Assembly: GCA_002309475.1 (NCBI GenBank)
Contig: DBXJ01000006.1
Span: 6,648-16,775, forward strand
Direction: 5' to 3'
From: Bacteroidales bacterium UBA1215
GTDB lineage: Bacteria; Bacteroidota; Bacteroidia; Bacteroidales; WCHB1-69
DNA: 10,128 nucleotides
Shown here: piece after piece, positions 1-5,798 of the stretch
Position numbering within the stretch: the stretch's first letter is position 1
Layout: each line of letters opens with the position of its first letter
Notes under the pieces: generated by a model
What the model was told of the DNA's origin: nothing
Databases searched by the model: none
Seen by the model: the letters and a program-made list of their open reading frames with translations, nothing else
Program-made: the position numbers and the translations under genes

Positions 1-815
1 GATGCAGAAGATGACAATTCTATTTTAGCCTTTTCTGCAGCTTCTTTCAAACGTTGGTGTGCCATAGGGTCTTTTCTCAAATCGATATGATTTTCCTTTT
101 CGAATTCTTCTGCCAACCAATCGATGATAACGTGGTCGAAGTCATCACCGCCGAGGTGAGTGTCGCCGTTGGTGGATTTTACTTCTACTACTCCGTCACC
201 CAATTCCAAAATGGAGATATCGAAAGTACCGCCACCAAGGTCATAAACAGCCACTTTGCTGTCTTTGTCTTTTTTGTCCAAACCGTATGCCAAAGCGGCA
301 GCTGTAGGTTCGTTGACAATACGTTTTACTTTCAATCCGGCAATTTCTCCGGCTTCTTTGGTAGCCTGACGTTGTGAGTCGCTGAAATAGGCAGGAACTG
401 TAATTACAGCTTCTGTAACTTCTTGTCCTAAATAATCTTCTGCCGTCTTTTTCATCTTTTGAAGAACGATAGCAGAAATTTCTTGAGGAGTATATAATCT
501 GTCACCTACTTTTACTCTTGGTGTATTGTTGTCACCTTTTACTACTTCATAACTTACTCTGGCAATTTCTTTGGCAACTTGGTCGTAGGTTTCACCCATA
601 AAACGTTTGATGGAAGAAATAGTCCTTTTAGGATTGGTTACCGCCTGACGTTTTGCAGGATCACCGACTTTTCTATCGCCATTGTCCAAAAATGCCACGA
701 TGGAAGGAGTGGTTCTGTTTCCTTCGCTGTTTGGTATTATCACCGGTTCGCTGCCTTCTAATACGGCAACGCATGAATTTGTTGTTCCGAGGTCAATTCC
801 TATAATCTTTCCCAT
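1..815 (-). CDS. dnaK: Molecular chaperone DnaK (Hsp70), N-terminal part, cut by window edge
   Basis: Hsp70 chaperone: a cytosolic ATPase that binds unfolded polypeptides in cycles driven by DnaJ and GrpE. Reading the minus strand from the ATG at 815 gives 271 codons open to the left edge, out of roughly 630-640 normal for the family, so only most of the nucleotide-binding domain is present. Visible family motifs are phosphate loop 1 IDLGTTNS (about residues 7-14), the segment ITVPAYFSDSQRQAT (138-152), NEPTAAALAYG (168-178), phosphate loop 2 DLGGGTFDIS (192-201) and THLGGDDFD (219-227). The visible sequence ends in KAKIELSSS, which is typical of bacterial DnaK. The start is fixed by the conserved MGKIIGIDLGTTNS. 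No Shine-Dalgarno lies just before it; the leader is AT-rich. Substrate-binding domain and C-terminus are outside the window. Family assignment is essentially certain. Confidence 0.97.
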   Translation of the reverse strand, partial: MGKIIGIDLGTTNSCVAVLEGSEPVIIPNSEGNRTTPSIVAFLDNGDRKVGDPAKRQAVTNPKRTISSIKRFMGETYDQVAKEIARVSYEVVKGDNNTPRVKVGDRLYTPQEISAIVLQKMKKTAEDYLGQEVTEAVITVPAYFSDSQRQATKEAGEIAGLKVKRIVNEPTAAALAYGLDKKDKDSKVAVYDLGGGTFDISILELGDGVVEVKSTNGDTHLGGDDFDHVIIDWLAEEFEKENHIDLRKDPMAHQRLKEAAEKAKIELSSSA

Positions 816-879
816 ATTTGTAATTTTTTATTTTTATTCTAAATTAAACTGTTTATTATTTTTCAACACCTCCATTTTA

Positions 880-895
880 TCAATCTTTGTGCCAA
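880..895 (-). promoter_or_regulatory. Candidate -24/-12 (sigma-54-like) promoter element upstream of dnaK
   Basis: On the minus strand this reads TTGGCACAAAGATTGA. The sigma-54 consensus is TGGCAC-N5-TTGC, with GG and GC separated by ten bases. Here TGGCAC and TTG are at the right spacing, but the GC of the -12 part is GA. A start about 12 bases downstream would give a leader of roughly 50 bases before the dnaK ATG at 815. No exact TAnnTTTG element was found on this strand between 816 and 1068, which makes this the best promoter candidate. This is inference from a motif match only. Confidence 0.35.
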
Positions 896-907
896 TTTGC
901 ATGCAAA
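896..907. repeat. 12-bp perfect palindrome beside the dnaK promoter candidate
   Basis: TTTGCATGCAAA is a perfect 6+6 palindrome. It abuts the upstream edge of the -24/-12-like element at 880-895. Position and symmetry would suit a dimeric regulator, but no known operator is recognised. A 12-bp palindrome is expected a few times per 10 kb by chance, so only its location is suggestive. Confidence 0.3.
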
Positions 908-979
908 CAAGCACTATTCTCCCCTATTATTCCTATTATCTTATTGATATTCTATAATTTATGAAATTTTTTAGAAAAA

Positions 980-1063
980 TGACCACATTTTTCAGTATGA
1001 CAAAAAATATTATTTTTTCTGCCAAAATGTCATTTTTCAATATTTTATACTGACTAAACTGAC
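980..1063. promoter_or_regulatory. Cluster of GTCA/TGAC boxes in the distal dnaK upstream region
   Basis: Within 84 AT-rich bases the tetramer TGAC or its complement GTCA occurs at 980-983, 998-1001, 1029-1032, 1051-1054 and 1060-1063. The last two form a direct repeat (CTGACTAAACTGAC on the plus strand) with a 9-base period. The cluster lies about 85-185 bases upstream of the putative dnaK promoter, between the end of the glycosyltransferase gene and dnaK. It could be an upstream activator-binding region. The remainder of the 816-1068 gap is AT-rich with no gene and no convincing terminator. Confidence 0.25.
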
Positions 1064-1068
1064 AAGTT

Positions 1069-2115
1069 TTACTCTGCAGTAAGCAGGTCGACAATCTTGT
1101 GGCGATGTTCCCGCTCCCAAGTCGGGAAGTTTACATTATTATTTATATAATGCGATACAAAATGATTCAATCGGGCGATATCAAAATGTTTGTCTGCCAC
1201 GCCTGCACCGCCGCGTTGCATTTCGTTGGCATTGCATTGTTGTTCAAAATTCACCGGCACCACCCACACAGGCTTGCCTAAATACATGGCTTCGGCCACT
1301 GTCTCGAATCCGGCGGTGCAGATCACCGCTTTGGCACCCGCCATAGACGACAAATATTGGCTGTCGTTGAGGAGAAAGGTTTTTACATGTGGATTTTTAC
1401 TTGTACAGGCTTCACCAACAAACAGGTTTACATCTATATTTAATGACGGATTGTCAATTTCCTGCAAATAGCCTTCGTTTAACAAATAGCCGTGGATATA
1501 GTCGCCTTGCCGACTGGTTGCCTGCAAAACTTGTTTTCTTATCAAAGGCGGAGCCACATAGATATGCTTCTCTTCTAAATCCGACATCGGCACCAAAGAC
1601 AATGCAATGGAAAACATGGCTTGCTGTCGGGTTTTGTTGGTAAGATACTGCAACATTCTTTTCCGCAGGAAAAATCCTTTCGGAAAGGAATAGTCAGGAT
1701 GCAGAAAGGTATATTGGTGGGCAATGCATATCATCGGTTGGAGTATCTTATTACGACTATATGCCACTCCTAACAAGGGTTCGTAAAAATTAACGACTCT
1801 GTCGGCTTGTATGCCGGCAATATCTGCCGCCAAACTGTCTGCTGACTGATAGAAATGCCTGCTGAGCAATAAATTGTAAAAAAAACTTTTTAAAATATTG
1901 GTTTTTTTCTTGGAAGGAAGAAAGTTGGGGCTATCATAATAGGCCAATTTGCCTTCAAATTTCTCTTTTACAAAATCGGCTATCGGGCGATGTGGACTAG
2001 TTCCATAAAATACTTTCACCACTTCGTGTCCGCTGTCTTGCAAACGCTCTTGCAAGGCAATGGCTTGCGTGGCATGCCCTCGTCCTTCTCCTTGAACAAC
2101 AAAAATAAACTTCAT
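1069..2115 (-). CDS. GT-B fold glycosyltransferase (MurG/UGT-like), acceptor unknown
   Basis: A 348-residue putative cytosolic sugar-nucleotide glycosyltransferase. The N-terminus MKFIFVVQGEGRGHATQA has the glycine-rich loop (GEGRGH, residues 9-14) after the first beta strand that is typical of MurG-like GT-B enzymes. The C-terminal half has ICTAGFETVAEAMYLGKP (265-282) followed by a conserved-looking Gln (Q292 or Q293). This is the nucleotide-sugar binding region of the family, in which a Gly-rich turn and a Glu contact the donor. No signal peptide or membrane segment is evident. It is the third gene of the pyrG-folP operon; its ATG begins one base after the folP stop (TAGCATG), so it is probably translationally coupled. 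MurG itself is unlikely: overall motifs differ and there is no division or cell-wall cluster here. The class is well supported; donor and acceptor cannot be read from the sequence. Confidence 0.82.
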   Translation of the reverse strand: MKFIFVVQGEGRGHATQAIALQERLQDSGHEVVKVFYGTSPHRPIADFVKEKFEGKLAYYDSPNFLPSKKKTNILKSFFYNLLLSRHFYQSADSLAADIAGIQADRVVNFYEPLLGVAYSRNKILQPMICIAHQYTFLHPDYSFPKGFFLRKRMLQYLTNKTRQQAMFSIALSLVPMSDLEEKHIYVAPPLIRKQVLQATSRQGDYIHGYLLNEGYLQEIDNPSLNIDVNLFVGEACTSKNPHVKTFLLNDSQYLSSMAGAKAVICTAGFETVAEAMYLGKPVWVVPVNFEQQCNANEMQRGGAGVADKHFDIARLNHFVSHYINNNVNFPTWEREHRHKIVDLLTAE

Positions 2116-2116
2116 G

Positions 2117-2932
2117 CTAAGAAATTTTCTTAAACACTTCTATCATTTGTCGGGTTTCTTTTACATCGTGTACACGAAGTATGTGGGCACCTTGCTGCAA
2201 GGCGAGTAAATTGCCTGCCAAAGTTGCCGGCAAAACATCTTCAGGTGTCGTCTGCAGCAATTTATAAAACATACTCTTGCGGGAAAGTCCTGCCAATATG
2301 GGCAAATGAAAAATGCTAAACTTGTGCAGATTTTTCAGCAATTCAAAATTCTGGTCCACCGTTTTTCCGAAACCAAAACCCGGGTCCACTATGATATCAC
2401 TCACACCTAACAAATGCAAGCGGTTGATTTTTTCACTCAAAAAATAAGTTACATCTTCCACCACATTTTTGTATTGTGTTTTCTGCTGCATTTCAGACGG
2501 CAGACCGCTGGTATGCATGAGAATATAGGGCACCGACAATGCAGCAATGGTAGAAAACATATTTTCATCAAACATACCACCGGAAATGTCATTAATGATA
2601 TGTGCACCCTGCTCCACCGCCATTTTCGCCACTTGCGAGCGATAGGTATCTACAGAAATGATAGTATGAGGGAAGTTTTCTTTTACAATGGCAATCGCTT
2701 CTGACAATTTTTGTGCTTCATCTTCTTCTGTGATAGTCGGTGCAGAAGGATTGGTAGCCATGGCACCAATATCTACCATATCGGCACCTTCTTCTACAAT
2801 TTGCCGGGCACGAGCTAAAATTTTATCTTCTGTAAAATATTTGCCACCATCAAAAAAAGAATATTCTGTAACATTTAAAATACCCATCACCGATGGGTAT
2901 TTTAAATTGAATAATTCCCCTTTTATATTCAT
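2117..2932 (-). CDS. folP: Dihydropteroate synthase (FolP) with atypical substrate loops
   Basis: Condenses 6-hydroxymethyl-7,8-dihydropterin diphosphate with p-aminobenzoate to dihydropteroate in folate synthesis. It is 271 residues, a normal length for the TIM-barrel family. Conserved features seen: VMGILNVT with Asn20, SVDTYR (Asp95), INDISGG (Asn114), the MHxxGxPxxMQ pattern (139-149), IVDPGFGFGKT (Asp183), LSRKS (Lys219) and the C-terminal LRVHDV (Arg253, His255, anion binding). Two loops are odd. Loop 1 reads TEYSFFDGG where families have TPDSFSDGG. Loop 2 reads GAMATNPSA where GGESTRPGA is usual, so the phosphate-contacting Arg is Asn61. The frame is intact, so this is not obvious decay. 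The gene overlaps the pyrG stop by one base (TAATG) and precedes the glycosyltransferase by one base. It is either a functional divergent FolP or a paralogue; other folate genes are not in the window. Confidence 0.88.
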   Translation of the reverse strand: MNIKGELFNLKYPSVMGILNVTEYSFFDGGKYFTEDKILARARQIVEEGADMVDIGAMATNPSAPTITEEDEAQKLSEAIAIVKENFPHTIISVDTYRSQVAKMAVEQGAHIINDISGGMFDENMFSTIAALSVPYILMHTSGLPSEMQQKTQYKNVVEDVTYFLSEKINRLHLLGVSDIIVDPGFGFGKTVDQNFELLKNLHKFSIFHLPILAGLSRKSMFYKLLQTTPEDVLPATLAGNLLALQQGAHILRVHDVKETRQMIEVFKKIS

Positions 2933-4542
2933 TATTTTTTACTTTCTTTATAGTCCATGGCTGCTTTGACAAATGCCGCAAACAATGGATGATATTGTTT
3001 TACAGTACTTTTGTATTCGGGATGGAATTGTACTCCCACAAACCAGCGATGTGAAGGCACTTCCACTATCTCCACCAGATTTTGTTTGGTATTAAAGCCG
3101 ACAGCCTTCATGCCTGCCTTTTCAAAATCTTCTAAATATTTATTGTTAAATTCGTAACGATGACGATGTCTTTCGCTAATTTCTTCTTTTTGATAGATGC
3201 TATATACCAAAGAATCTTTCTGCAATTTGCACGGATAGGCTCCCAAACGCATGGTGCCGCCCATACCCGAAATTTTCTTCTGCTCTTCCATCATGTCTAT
3301 AACAGGATGAGTGGTATTGGGGTTCATTTCTACAGAGTGGGCATCTTTCCATCCCAACACATCTCTTGCATACTCTATAACAGCACACTGCATGCCCAAG
3401 CAAATGCCGAGGAATGGAACATTGTTTTCGCGAGCATATTTGATAGCGACAATTTTGCCGTCTATGCCTCTGCCTCCAAAACCCGGTGCCACCAAAATGC
3501 CGTCTAAATGACCTAACTTTTCTTTGGCATTGTCATCGCTGATATATTCCGAATGCAACAATTCTATTTTCACCTTGCATTCATTGGCAACGCCGCCATG
3601 AGTAAACGACTCGATGATAGACTTATAAGAATCGTTCAATTCTACATATTTGCCTACCAAGCCGATAGTTACATTGCTCTTAGGAAATTTCAATTTATGG
3701 ATAAATTCTTTCCAATAGGTCAAATCGGGCTCATTGTCGTAGGGCATATTCAATTTTCGCAATACTTCCCTATCCAAACCTTCTTTGTACATCAACAAAG
3801 GTACATCGTAGATGGTGTCCGCATCAATAGACTGCAAAACAGATGTCGGATCAACATTGCAAAACAAAGCGATTTTCTTTCTTAAATTATCGCTGATATC
3901 GTGTTCGGTACGGCAAACAATAATATCCGGTTGCACTCCTTGTTCCAACAAAGTTTTGACAGAATGTTGCGTAGGCTTGGTCTTCAATTCGCCGGTGGCA
4001 TGCAAATAAGGTACTAATGTAAGATGGATAACCAAACTATTTTTGCTATGCCAACGCAACTGTCTTACCGCTTCGATAAACGGAAATGATTCAATATCTC
4101 CGACCGTACCGCCGATTTCCGTCAATACAAAATCGTAGTTGCCGGTTTCTCCCAAAGCCTTGATTCTGGTTTGAATTTCATCGGTGATATGCGGTATCAC
4201 CTGCACGGTGGAACCTAAATATTTTCCCTGCCGCTCGTTGTTGATGACATTCATATAGATTCTTCCTGTGGTAACATTATTCCTTTGTGAAGTAGGAATA
4301 TTGGTGAATCTTTCATAATGTCCCAAATCCAAATCTGTTTCCGCACCATCTTCCGTCACATAGCATTCGCCATGCTCATAAGGATTCAATGTGCCCGGAT
4401 CTACATTTATATACGGGTCTAACTTTTGATTGGCGACTTTATAACCTCTTGCTTGCAACAAATTGGCCAACGATGCTGCAATGATTCCCTTTCCTAACGA
4501 GGAAGCAACTCCACCTGTAATAAAAATATAACGTGTATCCAT
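2932..4542 (-). CDS. pyrG: CTP synthase
   Basis: Makes CTP from UTP, ATP and glutamine, the last step of de novo pyrimidine nucleotide synthesis; cytosolic, forming tetramers in the family. From the ATG at 4542 it is 536 residues, the usual length. The N-terminal amidoligase domain has the P-loop GVASSLGKG (11-19), KLDPYINVDPGT (40-51), the metal-binding DLDLGHYERF region (70-79) and TEIGGTVGDIES (141-152). The C-terminal class I glutaminase domain has APGFGGRG (352-359), the nucleophile Cys381 in GICLGMQ, and His507/Glu509 in VQFHPEY. An in-frame ATG nine codons upstream is possible, but it would begin inside the promoter element at 4567-4574; the start at 4542 has an AAAGG seven bases upstream and the family N-terminus. 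First gene of the operon with folP and the glycosyltransferase. Confidence 0.98.
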   Translation of the reverse strand: MDTRYIFITGGVASSLGKGIIAASLANLLQARGYKVANQKLDPYINVDPGTLNPYEHGECYVTEDGAETDLDLGHYERFTNIPTSQRNNVTTGRIYMNVINNERQGKYLGSTVQVIPHITDEIQTRIKALGETGNYDFVLTEIGGTVGDIESFPFIEAVRQLRWHSKNSLVIHLTLVPYLHATGELKTKPTQHSVKTLLEQGVQPDIIVCRTEHDISDNLRKKIALFCNVDPTSVLQSIDADTIYDVPLLMYKEGLDREVLRKLNMPYDNEPDLTYWKEFIHKLKFPKSNVTIGLVGKYVELNDSYKSIIESFTHGGVANECKVKIELLHSEYISDDNAKEKLGHLDGILVAPGFGGRGIDGKIVAIKYARENNVPFLGICLGMQCAVIEYARDVLGWKDAHSVEMNPNTTHPVIDMMEEQKKISGMGGTMRLGAYPCKLQKDSLVYSIYQKEEISERHRHRYEFNNKYLEDFEKAGMKAVGFNTKQNLVEIVEVPSHRWFVGVQFHPEYKSTVKQYHPLFAAFVKAAMDYKESKK

Positions 4543-4549
4543 TTTAGTA

Positions 4550-4554
4550 CCTTT
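4550..4554 (-). promoter_or_regulatory. Ribosome binding site that decides the pyrG start
   Basis: Minus-strand AAAGG with seven bases to the ATG at 4542. Such a site is uncommon in this phylum and supports the shorter pyrG reading over the ATG nine codons upstream. Confidence 0.5.
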
Positions 4555-4566
4555 CAATTTAAACTG

Positions 4567-4574
4567 CAAAGATA
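4567..4574 (-). promoter_or_regulatory. Bacteroidota -7 promoter element for the pyrG operon
   Basis: Minus-strand TATCTTTG followed by CA, an exact match to the TAnnTTTG element of the primary sigma factor in Bacteroidota. Transcription would start a few bases downstream, leaving a leader of about 20 bases before the pyrG ATG at 4542. No clear TTG -33 element was seen at the expected spacing. The rest of the gap to the korB terminator (about 4575-4716) is AT-rich and shows no gene. Confidence 0.65.
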
Positions 4575-4716
4575 CAAAAAAAACATCATGTAATTTTCCT
4601 TTATGGCAATATTTTTTTCACCACTAATTCAACATAGCCGCTGCAATAGCTTATTATTTGTCAATATTTTAACAAAAACACAACAAATCTCTCATTCTTT
4701 ATGACGCCTGAACAAC

Positions 4717-4744
4717 AAAAAAAAGGTGTCCGAGCGGACACCTT
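4717..4744 (-). terminator. Rho-independent terminator of the korA-korB operon
   Basis: A perfect 9-bp stem (AAGGTGTCC at 4723-4731 with GGACACCTT at 4736-4744) closes a 4-base loop. On the minus strand it runs into eight T residues (A run at 4717-4724 on the plus strand). It lies 29 bases past the korB stop and is oriented to end korAB transcripts before pyrG. Confidence 0.93.
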
Positions 4745-4773
4745 CACAATATATGTGTGTGAAAAAATTAAAA

Positions 4774-5796
4774 TTAGATTTCCCAAGTATCTCCGCTATT
4801 AAGCAAATCATCCACACATTGAATTTTGGATTCTGCTTTAGCTTTTGTAATTTGATCTTCCAACAATTGATCGTAAGTCGGAGCTTCTACTGAACGGATG
4901 ACACCCAATGCCACCGGATAATCCGGCAACTTCATTTGTGCCAACATCAAGTGGATGCTAGGATCTTGGGTGGTCATATCGTGAACGAGGATATCTTTTT
5001 CTGTGATACCGTTTTCTCCGATAGTTACCACTTCTAAACCTTTTGCTCCTAAAACAAGACCTTTATCTCTATTCTTGCCGAATATCATAGGTTCGCCTTG
5101 CTTTAATATCAATTGTCTGTCTTCGGCAGTTTCTCTGTTGGTGATAGCTTCGTGTGTGCCATCGTTGAAGATAACACAATTTTGTAGTATTTCAACTACG
5201 GAAGTACCATCGTGTCTTGCTGCTTCAAACATTACATCTTGCATCAACTTCAAGTTTTTGTCAATAGCCCTTGCATAGAAAGTTCCATTGGCACCCAAAA
5301 CGATTTGTCCGGGGATGAAGGGTTGTTCTATTGTTCCTTGTGGAGATGTTTTTGTAATTCTGCCGAAAGGTGTTGTAGGAGAATATTGTCCTTTTGTCAA
5401 ACCGTAAATTTGATTGTTGAATATCAACATATTCAAATCGACATTTCTACGAATGGTATGAATAAAGTGGTTGCCACCGATTGCCAATGAATCGCCGTCA
5501 CCTGATATCACCCATACACTCAAATTACGATTGTTGACTCTTACACCTGTTGCAATAGGATTCGGACGTCCGTGAATGCTGTGAAATCCATAAGTATTTA
5601 CATAATATGGGAAACGGGATGCACATCCGATTCCAGATATCAAACAGAATTTTTCTGCCTTGTAACCAATTTTAGGGAATACGTTTTCCAACGCAGCTAA
5701 AATAGCATGGGAACCACAACCAGGGCACCATTTTACCATTTGGTCGCTTGCAAAATCTTCTTTTGTCAAAACTACATTCGATCTTTCTATACTCAT
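4774..5796 (-). CDS. korB: 2-oxoglutarate (2-oxoacid):ferredoxin oxidoreductase, beta subunit
   Basis: Thiamine-diphosphate and iron-sulfur subunit of the enzyme that oxidatively decarboxylates 2-oxoglutarate to succinyl-CoA while reducing ferredoxin (reversible). It is 340 residues, normal for KorB. The ThDP motif is visible as SGDGDSLAIGG (98-108) through NNQIYGLTKGQ (127-137). Cluster-ligand candidates are Cys24 and Cys27 in WCPGCG, Cys58 in GIGCASR and Cys207 in LQNCVIF, the pattern of a single [4Fe-4S] cluster in two-subunit enzymes. HGRPNPIATG (75-84) is also typical of the family. The ATG begins two bases after the korA stop and has a strong ribosome binding site inside the end of korA, so the subunits are made together. 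A terminator follows. Oxoglutarate specificity is inferred from overall similarity; another 2-oxoacid is possible. Confidence 0.93.
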   Translation of the reverse strand: MSIERSNVVLTKEDFASDQMVKWCPGCGSHAILAALENVFPKIGYKAEKFCLISGIGCASRFPYYVNTYGFHSIHGRPNPIATGVRVNNRNLSVWVISGDGDSLAIGGNHFIHTIRRNVDLNMLIFNNQIYGLTKGQYSPTTPFGRITKTSPQGTIEQPFIPGQIVLGANGTFYARAIDKNLKLMQDVMFEAARHDGTSVVEILQNCVIFNDGTHEAITNRETAEDRQLILKQGEPMIFGKNRDKGLVLGAKGLEVVTIGENGITEKDILVHDMTTQDPSIHLMLAQMKLPDYPVALGVIRSVEAPTYDQLLEDQITKAKAESKIQCVDDLLNSGDTWEI

Positions 5797-5798
5797 AA

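Noticed and set aside
867..873. GGAGGTG on the minus strand, like a strong Shine-Dalgarno
   Set aside because: It lies about 50 bases from the dnaK ATG, and the reading frame beginning at its GTG meets a stop within a few codons; no gene follows it.
1021..1032. TGACATTTTGGCA on the minus strand as a second -24 element
   Set aside because: The GG is not followed by GC or a near match ten bases on, only by an A-rich run.
4543..4569. Nine-codon N-terminal extension of pyrG
   Set aside because: It begins within the promoter element, while the ATG at 4542 has a ribosome binding site and the conserved CTP synthase N-terminus.
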